NCBI GenBank assembly: GCA_964617875.1
Contig: CAZUAI010000015.1
Span: forward strand, 1-64,000
Direction of reading: 5' to 3'
DNA length: 64,000 bases
Origin: CAZMVY01 sp964617875
GTDB lineage: Bacteria > Planctomycetota > Phycisphaerae > UBA1845 > PWPN01
Position 1 is the first letter of the stretch, and each line of letters opens with the position of its first letter. Shown here piece by piece: positions 10,524 to 18,983 of the stretch. The notes below the pieces were generated by a model, which worked only from the letters and a program-made list of their open reading frames with translations, had not been told where the DNA came from and did not search any database. Position numbers and translations under genes: made by a program.

Positions 10524-10529
10524 TACAAT
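10524..10529 (+). promoter_or_regulatory. Candidate -10 element (TACAAT)
   Basis: TACAAT preceded by CGGG lies 52 bases before the ATG of the GH20 gene and just after repeat R2. No convincing -35 is seen 16-18 bases upstream. The GG-TAYAMT pattern recurs ahead of other genes in the window. Confidence 0.35.
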
Positions 10530-10581
10530 CCCGTTGACGACCGGATGTTTGCGGCGAAACGCCGGGGCGGAGGATGATCCA

Positions 10582-12225
10582 ATGCGGCATGCGCTCTTAT
10601 GGATCGCGACGGTTCTCGTGCCAACCGCGTCGCCGACGGTTGCGGACGATGTGCCCGCGGCCGCCGTTTCGTTGATTCCGAAGCCCGTGGAGAGGAGGGC
10701 GTCGTCCGGTTCGTTTGCGATCACGCCGAAGACCGAGTTGATCGCCCGCGGTCCGGCGCTGGCCGAGGCCCGCTTGCTCCGCGGGTATCTCGCTCCGGCG
10801 ATGGGATTCGAGCTTCCGCTGGCCGATGGAGCGGAGCCGCGCGACGGCGCGATCACCCTCCGCATCGACGACTCGCTCGCGAAGCTCGGCGGCGAGGGCT
10901 ACCGCCTGACGGTGACGCGGCAGCGCGTCGCCATCGCCGCGCCGAAACCCGCCGGCCTCTTCTACGGCATCCAGACGCTCCGGCAGCTTTTGCCCCCGGC
11001 CGTCTTCCGGCAGGCCCCCGTGCCGGGCGTCGCCTGGGTTGTGCCCTGCGTCGAAGTCGTGGATCAGCCGCGATTCGCCTGGCGCGGCATGATGCTTGAA
11101 ACGGTCTATCACTTCCTGCCCCGGTCGTTCATCCTGAAGTTCATCGACGCGATGGCGCTGCACAAGTTCAACGTGCTGCACCTGCACCTGACGGACGACC
11201 AGGGCTGGCGGATCGAGATTCGCAAGTACCCCAGGCTCACCGAGGTCGGCGCCTGGCGGGACGAGACCGTGATCGGCCATGTGGACCGCGGCGGGACGCT
11301 CCGGTACGACGGCCGTCCGCACGGCGGCTTCTACACGCAGGACGACCTCCGCGAGATCGTCCGCTACGCCGCCGACCGCCACATCGACGTCGTGCCCGAG
11401 ATCGAGATGCCGGGCCACGCCCGCGCGGCCATCGCCGCCTACCCGGAGCTGGGCTGCTACCCCGAGAGGCGGCTTCGGCCCTGGACGCGGTGGGGAATCT
11501 GCGAGGACATCTTCAACCCGTTCGATTCGACGATCTCGTTCCTGCAGGACGTCCTTGCGGAGACGATGGAACTGTTCCCCGGCCGGTTCATCCACATCGG
11601 CGGCGACGAGGCGATCAAGGACCAGTGGAAGGCGGTCCCGGCGATCCAGGCCCGCATCCGCGAGCTGGGCCTGAAGAACGAGGAGGAGCTGCAGAGCTGG
11701 TTTGTCCGGCAGATGGACACGTTCCTCGCCGGGCACGGCCGGCGGCTCGTCGGCTGGGACGAGATCCTGCAGGGCGGGCTTGCGCCGGGGGCCGTCGTCA
11801 TGTCATGGACGGGCGAAGAGGGCGGCATCGCCGCCGCCAGGGCCGGCCACGACGTCGTCATGACGCCGCGGTTCTGGACGTACTTCGACTACTACCAGGG
11901 GCCGCGATCGACGGAGCCGATGGCCTTCGACGAGGACCTGCCGCTGCGCAAGGTGTACGAATACGAGCCGATCCCGAAGGCGTTGAACGACGAGCAGGCC
12001 CGGCGTATCCTCGGTTCACAGGGCCAGTTGTGGGGCGAGTACATGCCCGACCCGCGGCATGTCGAGTACATGGCGTTTCCCCGGGCCGCGGCCCTGGCCG
12101 AGGTCGTCTGGTCGCCGCGCGGTCCGCGGGACTACAAGAAGTTTGTGGGCCGTCTCCGCGACCACCTGAAACGGCTGGACGTGATGGATGTGAACTATCG
12201 TCGGCTGGATGCGACGGAGCCGTGA
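10582..12225 (+). CDS. Secreted beta-N-acetylhexosaminidase (GH20)
   Basis: Removes terminal beta-linked N-acetylglucosamine or N-acetylgalactosamine by substrate-assisted catalysis. The ATG at 10582 has GGAGG eight bases upstream and starts with a signal peptide (HALLWIATVLVPTASPTVA). The GH20 N-terminal alpha/beta domain runs to about residue 155 (PKPVERRASSGSF). The TIM barrel follows, with HLHLTDDQGWRIEI, PEIEMPGHARAA and the catalytic pair in FIHIGGDEAIKDQW, Asp342 and Glu343. RLVGWDEILQGG and the C-terminal SQGQLWGEYM are also typical. Length is 547 residues, normal for the family. Its place after a sulfatase suggests sequential degradation of a sulfated amino-sugar polymer. Confidence 0.95.
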   Translation: MRHALLWIATVLVPTASPTVADDVPAAAVSLIPKPVERRASSGSFAITPKTELIARGPALAEARLLRGYLAPAMGFELPLADGAEPRDGAITLRIDDSLAKLGGEGYRLTVTRQRVAIAAPKPAGLFYGIQTLRQLLPPAVFRQAPVPGVAWVVPCVEVVDQPRFAWRGMMLETVYHFLPRSFILKFIDAMALHKFNVLHLHLTDDQGWRIEIRKYPRLTEVGAWRDETVIGHVDRGGTLRYDGRPHGGFYTQDDLREIVRYAADRHIDVVPEIEMPGHARAAIAAYPELGCYPERRLRPWTRWGICEDIFNPFDSTISFLQDVLAETMELFPGRFIHIGGDEAIKDQWKAVPAIQARIRELGLKNEEELQSWFVRQMDTFLAGHGRRLVGWDEILQGGLAPGAVVMSWTGEEGGIAAARAGHDVVMTPRFWTYFDYYQGPRSTEPMAFDEDLPLRKVYEYEPIPKALNDEQARRILGSQGQLWGEYMPDPRHVEYMAFPRAAALAEVVWSPRGPRDYKKFVGRLRDHLKRLDVMDVNYRRLDATEP

Positions 12226-12226
12226 G

Positions 12227-12275
12227 CCGCCTTCGCCGCGGTTCGAGCGGCAGAGCGGCGGGGCCGCGAAGGCGG
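12227..12275. terminator. Inverted repeat after the GH20 gene
   Basis: CCGCCTTCGC (12227-12236) is perfectly complementary to GCGAAGGCGG (12266-12275), starting two bases after the GH20 stop codon. The 29-base spacer holds further GC-rich pairing. A run of G rather than T follows, so it may be a terminator-like or message-stabilising stem-loop rather than a classical terminator. Confidence 0.4.
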
Positions 12276-12331
12276 TGGGGGGGGACGCGATGGGCGAGGA
12301 TTCGCAAGACGTGCGGTGCGGGAGATCGTTC

Positions 12332-13312
12332 ATGGTGTTTCGAAGCGGTTTGTGTTGTTCCGGATTGATTCTGGTCGTGGGTCTGCTGGCCGGCGTCGGC
12401 TGCCAGACGCCGCCGAAGGCCTCGTCGCAGCCTGTCGCGACGAGGCCCGGCGACGACGAGCGCAAGGCCAGACGCCACACCTATGTGCCGCGCGTCTATC
12501 CGGTGGATGAACGCGGCTTCTCGCCCGTGGACAAGGCGCTGGCGAAGGCCTTTGCACGCGAGGAGATCATCGCCGACGACGCCGAGGGCTCGCTCAATCC
12601 GTATGTCATGAAGGTGATCTCCGCCTATCCGCTGGATGGCAGCTACCCGTATCACTGCTCGTGGAAGCCGCGCGAGTACGACATCTACAACGGCGTCACG
12701 CAGGATCTCTGGTTCCAGGGCCAGGTTGTCGCGAAGGCCTACCCCGACGGCTCGCGATGCAGCTACTGCTGCGGCCTGACATTCGAGATCTTCTTCCGCG
12801 CCATGAAGCTGCGCAACGTTCAGAAGGGCCTCGACCCCGACGGCTTCAACGGCATGACGTTCCACGACCTCTTCAACATGCTCCAGCTCTGGTACATCGA
12901 AGGCGAGGGCGACTGCGAGCAGCGGGGCATCGTGTCGTACGGCCTCGGCCGGGCCATCACCGAACTGGAAGACGCCCGGCCCGGAGACTTCCTGAGCTAC
13001 AGCACGACGCCTCCCGGCGGCCACTCGGTCGTTTTCATCGACTGGCTTCGCGACGAGCAGAAGAAGATCGTCGGCATGAAGTACTTCTCCTCGAACCTGT
13101 CCGGGACCAGGGGCGTCGGCTATGGCCAGGGCAGATTCAGCGACTGCAACAACGGCCGTGGCCTGCTGCGCAAGAGCGTACGCATCGGCCGCGTGGGCGC
13201 GATCCGGGACTACAAACCGTTCGACCGCCTCGCGATCCCGCGACGCAATGCCTACGCGCCGACGCAACCCGAGCGGCTCCTGTACGTCCCGGCGACGCAG
13301 CCGGCCAGGTAG
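12332..13312 (+). CDS. Lipoprotein with papain-like (NlpC/CHAP-like) features
   Basis: Unknown function, 326 residues from the ATG at 12332. The N-terminus is a lipoprotein signal (SGLILVVGLLAGVGC, lipid Cys24). Longer starts upstream would put 41 charged residues before it. The segment DGSRCSYCCGLTFEIFF (Cys143, 146, 147) followed about 85 residues later by ARPGDFLSY and GGHSVVFIDW (His231) is the Cys-then-GD-then-His order of NlpC/P60, CHAP and related papain-like peptidases or amidases. The resemblance is seen in motif order only. A peptidoglycan or amide target is inference. The UroD-like gene begins 12 bases later. Confidence 0.6.
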   Translation: MVFRSGLCCSGLILVVGLLAGVGCQTPPKASSQPVATRPGDDERKARRHTYVPRVYPVDERGFSPVDKALAKAFAREEIIADDAEGSLNPYVMKVISAYPLDGSYPYHCSWKPREYDIYNGVTQDLWFQGQVVAKAYPDGSRCSYCCGLTFEIFFRAMKLRNVQKGLDPDGFNGMTFHDLFNMLQLWYIEGEGDCEQRGIVSYGLGRAITELEDARPGDFLSYSTTPPGGHSVVFIDWLRDEQKKIVGMKYFSSNLSGTRGVGYGQGRFSDCNNGRGLLRKSVRIGRVGAIRDYKPFDRLAIPRRNAYAPTQPERLLYVPATQPAR

Positions 13313-13324
13313 GGGGGTGGCGTT

Positions 13325-14482
13325 GTGGGCGACCGGGCGGAACTGAACTTCGATCCGCAGTCTGACTCGATCACCCGTGCCCGTCGGCGGCTCCTCGCTG
13401 CGTACGAACGGCGGCCCGGGGCGGCCGTGCCCGTCGTCGAGCCCGGCGTCGGCCCCTGCCTGCTGTCCGTGAAGGAGAACGTCGAGGACCTCGACCGGAT
13501 GCTCGACACGGCCGTCGCCTGGGCCAACGCCCTGGCGGCGACCGCGGACGTCAACGACTGGACGCCCGTCATTCTCGGCTACTGCACCGTCGTCATGGTG
13601 CCGGAGGCCTTCGGCTGCGAGGTCGTCTTCCTGCCCGGTCAGAGCCCCTGGGCGAAGCACGCGATCGGCGACATCGCGAAGGTCTGGCACCTCAAACCCG
13701 TGCGGATCGGCGAATCGCCGATGATCCGCCGCAACCTCGACTACATCGATCACGTCCAGCGGAAGCTGGGCACCGCCGTGCCGATGTGGACGCCGGACAT
13801 CCAGTGCCCGTTCAGCATCGCCGCCCAGATCGTCGAGCCGGAAGAGCTGCTGGCCGCCTGCATCACGAACCCGAAGGCCGTGCATCACCTGTGCGGCATG
13901 ATCACCGACTACGTCATCGAGCTGACGCAGACCTGGCTCGCGCGGATCGAGCACCCGGGTTTCCCGGGGGCGAACTTCCCCTGCGTCGAGGAGAACATCG
14001 GCCTGTGCATGGCGGACGATACGCCGCTGATCATGCTCGGCCCGGCGATGTACGAGGAGTTTGCCCTGCCTTACAACTCCCGCGTCGGCGAGGCCGTCGG
14101 CGGCCTGCACATTCACTCCTGCGGCGACTACCGCCACAACCTCGACAGTCTGCTGAAGGTCGCCAACGTCCGCTCGATTCAGGTCCACGCCGGCCCGGGC
14201 GAGTTTCCGCTCCCGGCGACGGCCGACGCGGACGACCCCTTCAACCGCGCACGGCGGAAGGTCGCCATGTTCATCGACGTCAACGACGTCGCGCGCGGCG
14301 GCTCCTATGCGGGCCACTATCGCGAGCACTACGCCGAGTACGTCCTGCCGCGATTGTCCGCGGCCCCGATGACCGGCTGCATCGTGCAAAGCTGCGGCAC
14401 CGCCCCCGACGCTTCGCTGGACGAGGTTCGCTCCGCTCTCCGCTGGACCCGCGAGCAGATCAACGGCCGCACGTGCGCCTGA
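13325..14482 (+). CDS. Uroporphyrinogen-decarboxylase-superfamily protein, methyltransferase-like
   Basis: Member of the URO-D fold, 385 residues from a GTG at 13325 that follows a G-rich stretch. The N-terminus lacks the RxPVWxMRQAGR signature of heme-pathway HemE, so it is unlikely to be a uroporphyrinogen decarboxylase. Instead GLHIHSCGDYRHNL (His264, Cys266) and GCIVQSCGTAPDAS (Cys352, Cys357) resemble the His-x-Cys...Cys zinc site of MtaA/MtbA-type corrinoid methyltransferases. No corrinoid protein gene is adjacent. Similar proteins are frequent in planctomycetes, often with carbohydrate genes, and their substrates are unknown. Confidence 0.75.
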   Translation: MGDRAELNFDPQSDSITRARRRLLAAYERRPGAAVPVVEPGVGPCLLSVKENVEDLDRMLDTAVAWANALAATADVNDWTPVILGYCTVVMVPEAFGCEVVFLPGQSPWAKHAIGDIAKVWHLKPVRIGESPMIRRNLDYIDHVQRKLGTAVPMWTPDIQCPFSIAAQIVEPEELLAACITNPKAVHHLCGMITDYVIELTQTWLARIEHPGFPGANFPCVEENIGLCMADDTPLIMLGPAMYEEFALPYNSRVGEAVGGLHIHSCGDYRHNLDSLLKVANVRSIQVHAGPGEFPLPATADADDPFNRARRKVAMFIDVNDVARGGSYAGHYREHYAEYVLPRLSAAPMTGCIVQSCGTAPDASLDEVRSALRWTREQINGRTCA

Positions 14483-14563
14483 CGCCGAGGGACGTTCGCG
14501 TGCGCTTCGGGTTCCGCTCTCCGATTGCAAAGCAGTCATGTGCCCCGGTATGCTCCGCCCGGC

Positions 14564-15460
14564 ATGATGCGCACCATGGAGCGTTTCGTTCCCTCGGGGC
14601 ACCTGCGGCTCTGGACCGAGGGCTTCGGCGATCCGGCCGACCCGGCCGTGCTTCTGATCGTCGGGGCGACCAGCCAGGGCATCGCCTGGCCCGATCCGTT
14701 CTGCGCCGCGATCGCCCGAAGCGGGCTTCACGTGATCCGTTACGACCATCGCGACACCGGGCGGTCATCGACGGTCAATTACCGGCGGCATCCCTACAAC
14801 CTTCGCGATATGGCTGGTGATGCCGTCGCCGTCCTCGATGGCTACGGCATCGACAGGGCCCACGTCGTGGGGATGTCGATGGGTGGCCTGATCGCGCAGG
14901 GGATGGCGCTCGATGCTCCCCGCCGCGTGCGCACGTTGACGCTGCTGATGAGTTCGCCGGATGAGAGCGTGTACATCGCGGCCGCCCGCGGGCAGGACAC
15001 GAGCGGATTCACCCTCCCGCCGCCCGCGCCGCCTCTGCTCGTCCACATGCGCAAGACCCGCCTGGCCCCGCCGCGGACGGACGAGGAGCAGATTGAGCAC
15101 GCCGTCGAGGGCTGGCGGCTCTGCAACGGCGACCGGGTCCCGTTTGATGCGGATGCCGCCCGGCGTCTGGAGGTGCGGATGCGGCAGCGGACCGAGAACC
15201 CCGCCGCCGCCCTGCGGCACTTCGCCGCCGTCGCCGCCGGGCCGTTGCGGGCCGACCGGCTCGGCGAGATCGCCGTCCCAACCCTCGTCATCCACGGCGA
15301 GCAGGACCCCTGCCTGCCCGTCGAGCACGGCATCGCGCTGGCCGGGGCCATCCCGGGCGCACGCCTGGCCGTCATTCCCGAGATGGGTCACCTGCTCGCT
15401 CCCGTGTTGTGCGATCGGATCGCCGCGATGATTGTCGAGCACGTGAGGGCCGGCCGCTGA
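14564..15460 (+). CDS. Alpha/beta-fold hydrolase
   Basis: Cytoplasmic hydrolase of unknown substrate, about 298 residues. The start is uncertain: adjacent ATG codons at 14564 and 14567 and another at 14576 are all in frame, and none has a clear ribosome binding site. The fold motifs are complete: oxyanion-region RYDHRDTGRSS, nucleophile Ser in HVVGMSMGGLIAQGMA, acid Asp in VIHGEQDPCLP, and His in IPEMGHLLAP. The pattern is that of the RdmC/aclacinomycin-methylesterase-like group, which includes esterases and dehalogenase-like enzymes. It ends eight bases before a convergent gene. Confidence 0.85.
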   Translation: MMRTMERFVPSGHLRLWTEGFGDPADPAVLLIVGATSQGIAWPDPFCAAIARSGLHVIRYDHRDTGRSSTVNYRRHPYNLRDMAGDAVAVLDGYGIDRAHVVGMSMGGLIAQGMALDAPRRVRTLTLLMSSPDESVYIAAARGQDTSGFTLPPPAPPLLVHMRKTRLAPPRTDEEQIEHAVEGWRLCNGDRVPFDADAARRLEVRMRQRTENPAAALRHFAAVAAGPLRADRLGEIAVPTLVIHGEQDPCLPVEHGIALAGAIPGARLAVIPEMGHLLAPVLCDRIAAMIVEHVRAGR

Positions 15461-15468
15461 CGCCGTTT

Positions 15469-16869
15469 CTACAGCTCCACCCGTTCGCCGGCGACCGGGA
15501 TGCTCGTCCCGGCGAAGCCCGCCTGCTGCATCCACTGTCGGAGCGCTTCGCTCTGATCGTATTCGCCGTGGACGAGGAAGGCGTGGCGGCAGCGCCCGGC
15601 CAGCGGGGCGGTGATCTTGCGCAGCTCGTCCGCGTCGGCGTGCGAGCTGAAGCCGTTGAGGACCTCGACGCGGGCGCGGACGCGGTACATCTCGCCGAAG
15701 ATCTTGATCTGCTTCGCCTTCTCGACGATCCGCCGGCCGAGCGTGTGCGCCGCCTGGAACCCCACGATAAGGATCGTGTTCTTCGGGTCTTCGCAGTTGT
15801 TCTTCAGGTGGTGCAGGATGCGCCCGATCTCGCACATCCCGCTCGCCGAAAGCACCATCAGCGGCCCGCGGCGCTCGTGCAGCGCCTTGCTCTCGTCGAG
15901 GCTCATGACGTAATGGCAGCGGTCGCAGTCCAGCATGCCGCCGTTGTGCGAGTTGAACGCCGCCGCCTCCGCGTCGTAGCACTCCGTATGCCGGCGGAAC
16001 ACGCCGGTCGTGTTCACGGCCAGCGGGCTGTCGATGAACAGCGGCGCGCGGGTGTGCAACGCGCCTTCCTCGATCAGCTGGTGGAACGTATAGACCAGCG
16101 CCTGCGTCCGGCCGACGGCGAAGGCCGGCACGATCACCTTCCCGCCGCGGTCGAACGTCTCGTTCAGCACCTTCGTCAGTCTTGCCTTCAGGTCTGCCGG
16201 CTCGCCCGTCCGCCGCCCGCCGTAGGTGCTCTCGGTGATCAGGTAGTCGCACTCCGGCAGCGGCGCGGGGTCGCGGAGGATCGGCATGTTAAACCGGCCC
16301 AGGTCGCCCGTGTACACGACGCTCGTCGGCTGTCCGTTGCCCCCGGACAGCTCCAGCTTCACGCCCGCCGAGCCCAGCAGGTGCCCGGCGTCGTGAAACG
16401 TGGCCGTCACGCCCGGGGCCGCCTCGAACGGCTGGTCGTACGGCACCGCCCGCATGAGCGCCACGGCCTTTTCCGCGTCCTCCGGGCTGTAGAGCGGTTC
16501 GATCGGCGGCTCCCCGTGTTTCGCTCGCTTCTTGTTGAAGTAGACCGCGTCTTCCGATTGGATGTGGGCCGAGTCGGCCAGCATCACCTCGGCGAGGTCC
16601 TTCGTCGCCGGCGTCGCGTAGATCGGTCCCTCGAAGCCGTCCCGCACGAGCCGCGGCAGTTTCCCGCTGTGGTCGATGTGCGCGTGGCTGAGGATGACGG
16701 CGGTCATCTCCCGTGGCGAACAGGGATAGGTGATGTTCTTTTCCCTGGCCTCGGCCCGACGGCCCTGGAAGAGCCCACAGTCGAGCGCCACGTGGTGCCC
16801 GTTCCACTCGAGCAGATGCATGGACCCGGTGACTTCTCTCGCCGCCCCGTGGAACCGCAGATACGCCAT
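15469..16869 (-). CDS. Beta-CASP metallo-beta-lactamase-fold ribonuclease
   Basis: Zinc-dependent nuclease of the CPSF73/RNase-J-related beta-CASP group, probably acting on RNA. Motif 2 is intact as ILSHAHIDHSG (His62, His64, Asp66, His67), preceded by the LDCGLFQG loop. Other metal-site segments are DAGHLLGSAG, VVYTGDLG and, near the C-terminus, GFSSHADADEL and LVHGEYDQ. The beta-CASP domain reads LITESTYGGR, VPAFAVGRTQ and VLSASGMCEIGR. The ATG at 16869 was chosen over an in-frame GTG at 16881 because GAGGG lies at a usable distance before it. The length of 466 residues fits the single-domain bacterial form without KH domains. Confidence 0.92.
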   Translation of the reverse strand: MAYLRFHGAAREVTGSMHLLEWNGHHVALDCGLFQGRRAEAREKNITYPCSPREMTAVILSHAHIDHSGKLPRLVRDGFEGPIYATPATKDLAEVMLADSAHIQSEDAVYFNKKRAKHGEPPIEPLYSPEDAEKAVALMRAVPYDQPFEAAPGVTATFHDAGHLLGSAGVKLELSGGNGQPTSVVYTGDLGRFNMPILRDPAPLPECDYLITESTYGGRRTGEPADLKARLTKVLNETFDRGGKVIVPAFAVGRTQALVYTFHQLIEEGALHTRAPLFIDSPLAVNTTGVFRRHTECYDAEAAAFNSHNGGMLDCDRCHYVMSLDESKALHERRGPLMVLSASGMCEIGRILHHLKNNCEDPKNTILIVGFQAAHTLGRRIVEKAKQIKIFGEMYRVRARVEVLNGFSSHADADELRKITAPLAGRCRHAFLVHGEYDQSEALRQWMQQAGFAGTSIPVAGERVEL

Positions 16870-16966
16870 CGCCGCCCTCACCCGTGTATGCGAATCGCCC
16901 TACTTCGCATATAACATTTCGCCCGGCCGGTCGCAATGACGCCGCCGCCGGGGTTCGCGAACTCGC

Positions 16967-16972
16967 AGGAGG
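16967..16972 (+). promoter_or_regulatory. Ribosome binding site fixing a TTG start
   Basis: AGGAGG sits six bases before TTG at 16979, with no in-frame ATG or GTG near it. The strength and spacing make TTG the likely start of the DUF89 gene. Confidence 0.7.
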
Positions 16973-16978
16973 TCCGTC

Positions 16979-18046
16979 TTGGCGATACTGCCGCTGATCG
17001 CAGACCCGCAGCATTATCGGGCGTGCGAGTGGGAGCTGGCAACCGATGCCCCTCACCGGGCGTACTGGCTCAACCTCTTCCGCACGCACATTTACTCGAT
17101 CACGGATATGATCCGTCGTGAAGGTGGGCCTGCAATCGACGCCCGGGTGGATGCGTTTCTCGCGGACTACCTTGACGGGTTGCGAATCCTCGATGAGGAC
17201 CCCGGCGCCTGGGGAGGGAGCCTGACCGTTCTGAAGCTCACCATCTACCGTCAGGACGTGCAGAAGCGGCATGGGTTCTTCGATCCCTTCGCCCGGATCA
17301 AGGCCGAGGAGACGGCCAGGGCGATCGAGCTGTACCCGGAAGTCGTTGCCGGGCTTGAGGGCCTGGGCCCGCGTGAGCGTATGGAGCTGATCGCCCGGGG
17401 CATCTTCGCCGGCAACGAGTTCGACCTCGGATGCACGGAGACGACCGAACGCTACCACAGCGACGGTCACGACTTCGCCGAGGCCGCCCGCCGGCTGCCG
17501 CCGCGTCCCTGGCCCGAGGACGACCTCGACGCCTGGTGTGCCCGGGCCGTCGAACGACGGCCGGGCTACCGGCGGGTCCTGTTCTTCGTGGACAATGCGG
17601 GGGCGGATGTCATCCTCGGCTGTCTGCCGCTGGCACGCGAACTGACGCTGCTCGGGGCGAGCGTGACGCTCGCGGCCAATACCGAACCCGCCCTGAACGA
17701 CATCACCATCGGCGAACTCGACGAGGCCCTCGATCGGTTGCGGCCGCTCGACCCGCCGCTCGATGCCGCCATGACGGCTGGCCGCCTGACGACTGTGGCA
17801 TCGGGATGCAAGGCCCCACTGATTGATCTGACGGACATTACCGATGCCTGTGCCGCCGCCGCCCGCGACGCCGACCTGCTCATTCTGGAGGGCATGGGCC
17901 GCAGCGTGGAGAGCAACCGCACCGCCCGGTTCACCTGCGACTCGCTGCGGATCGCGCTCGTGAAGGATTCGCAGGTGGCCCGTCAGATCGGCGTGGCCCT
18001 CTTCTCCCCCGTCTGGCGCTTCCGCCGCCCGGCAGAAACCCGTTGA
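16979..18046 (+). CDS. DUF89 damage-control phosphatase, PANK4-like
   Basis: Metal-dependent phosphatase of the DUF89/ARMT1 family, 355 residues, starting at TTG with a perfect Shine-Dalgarno. The active-site run LFFVDNAGADVILGCLPLAR (Asp205, Asn206, Asp210), LAANTEPALNDIT (Asn234, Asn240, Asp241) and LLILEGMGRSVESN match the DUF89 module at the C-terminus of animal PANK4, which removes phosphate from 4'-phosphopantetheine and its damaged forms. The upstream WGGSLTVLKLTIYRQ and AGNEFDLG segments match the same subgroup. By analogy it may repair coenzyme A precursors. No pantothenate kinase gene is nearby, and the substrate is an inference. Confidence 0.82.
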   Translation: MAILPLIADPQHYRACEWELATDAPHRAYWLNLFRTHIYSITDMIRREGGPAIDARVDAFLADYLDGLRILDEDPGAWGGSLTVLKLTIYRQDVQKRHGFFDPFARIKAEETARAIELYPEVVAGLEGLGPRERMELIARGIFAGNEFDLGCTETTERYHSDGHDFAEAARRLPPRPWPEDDLDAWCARAVERRPGYRRVLFFVDNAGADVILGCLPLARELTLLGASVTLAANTEPALNDITIGELDEALDRLRPLDPPLDAAMTAGRLTTVASGCKAPLIDLTDITDACAAAARDADLLILEGMGRSVESNRTARFTCDSLRIALVKDSQVARQIGVALFSPVWRFRRPAETR

Positions 18047-18321
18047 CGGACCGCGGCGTGCGGCGGCCGGGCAGGCACCGGGACGCTCGGCGTCGAGCCA
18101 ACGCCGCGCCGGTGCCGCCTGAGGCCGAATCCGAGGCGGCGGCACTGGCGCCGCATTCCGCAATGCACGGCCGTCGGCCGCCGCATGTGGGGCGCACGCG
18201 GCAGGGTGCATGGCCGTATGGGCGAACGGGGGGCAGGAGCCGTCGCCGGGCAGGCGGAACACCGTGTTCACGGGAAGCGGACGCCCTGACGGGCTTGGCC
18301 TCGGGCGGAAAGCTTCCTGAC

Positions 18322-18344
18322 CCCCTCCTCGTACGCCGGAGGGG
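18322..18344. repeat. Perfect 7-base inverted repeat
   Basis: CCCCTCC (18322-18328) and GGAGGGG (18338-18344) flank a nine-base loop, 22 bases upstream of a TTGACA box. It could be an operator for the cytochrome gene or the terminator of the preceding unit. Confidence 0.35.
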
Positions 18345-18366
18345 CGGAAACGCGGGCCGGCCGTTC

Positions 18367-18395
18367 TTGACAAGCCCGCGCCCGCCGCACAAGAT
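18367..18395 (+). promoter_or_regulatory. Candidate promoter of the cytochrome gene
   Basis: A consensus -35 TTGACA at 18367-18372 is followed 17 bases later by a poor -10 (CAAGAT at 18390-18395). The ATG at 18441 lies 45 bases further on, preceded by GGAGG at 18428-18432. Confidence 0.45.
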
Positions 18396-18440
18396 CATCC
18401 CGGCTCTTGGACGGTTCCAATAACCTTGGAGGTGCCCATA

Positions 18441-18968
18441 ATGTCCGCGATCTTCACGTCCGCACGCAATCGCTCGGGTCTTGGCCGCATCGTTATCGGA
18501 ACGGCTGCCGCCGCCCTCGGACTGCTGGCCGTCGGTCTGTCGTCGTGCTCGACCTCGGAGCAGCGATACCACAGGCGGCTCGCCAGCACGGGCAAGCCGG
18601 CCCTGCACTCGGTTCAGAGCGAGCGCTTGCGCGACATCATGGCGCGTCTCCGTTTTGACCCGATGCCGCAGGAGACCGACAGCGCCTCGGAGCGGGAACG
18701 GCAGATGCGCGAGGCGGCCGACGTGGCCGCGGCCATGGCCGAGGCCGCCAGGAGCATTCCCGATGCCGTCGGGAGTGTGCAACTCGCGGAGACGGACCGC
18801 GCCGTGTTCCTGAAGCTGGCCGACAAGCTCGGTGAGCAGGCGCGGGAGCTGTCCGCGACGGCCAAGGGTGGCGACTACGCGGCCACGGGACGCTCGCTGG
18901 AGCGCGTGCAGGCGACGTGCAACGCCTGCCACAGCCTCTTCCGCATCGACCCCGGAATGGCGAAGTAG
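18441..18968 (+). CDS. Cytochrome c-prime-like lipoprotein
   Basis: Probable heme c protein anchored as a lipoprotein, 175 residues. The ATG at 18441 has GGAGG eight bases upstream. A TTG 15 bases earlier overlaps that ribosome binding site and is less likely. The signal ends in AVGLSSC (lipid Cys36). A helical region follows, with the only CxxCH heme site at the very C-terminus, QATCNACHSLFRID (Cys160, Cys163, His164). A late CxxCH in a small four-helix protein is the mark of the cytochrome c-prime/c-556 family, which binds gases such as NO or transfers electrons. Redox partners are not nearby. Confidence 0.8.
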   Translation: MSAIFTSARNRSGLGRIVIGTAAAALGLLAVGLSSCSTSEQRYHRRLASTGKPALHSVQSERLRDIMARLRFDPMPQETDSASERERQMREAADVAAAMAEAARSIPDAVGSVQLAETDRAVFLKLADKLGEQARELSATAKGGDYAATGRSLERVQATCNACHSLFRIDPGMAK

Positions 18969-18983
18969 ACGAGGCGCGCCGGT

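Larger units (their letters stand above)
18047..18440 (+). other. 394-base intergenic region rich in inverted repeats
   Basis: No convincing gene. It contains an imperfect stem (18108-18120 with 18134-18149, GCC/GGC-rich), a 13-base palindrome GAACACCGTGTTC at 18257-18269, a 7-base-stem hairpin at 18322-18344, and a promoter-like pair beginning TTGACA at 18367. The spacing suggests termination of the upstream gene followed by a regulated promoter for the cytochrome gene. Confidence 0.5.

Noticed and set aside
13325..14482. Assignment as HemE (uroporphyrinogen decarboxylase)
   Set aside because: The N-terminal arginine signature of HemE is absent, and the His/Cys pattern fits the methyltransferase-like branch.
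18043..18423. A 126-codon frame between the DUF89 and cytochrome genes
   Set aside because: Arg/Pro/Ala-rich translation without a ribosome binding site, crossing several inverted repeats; best seen as non-coding.
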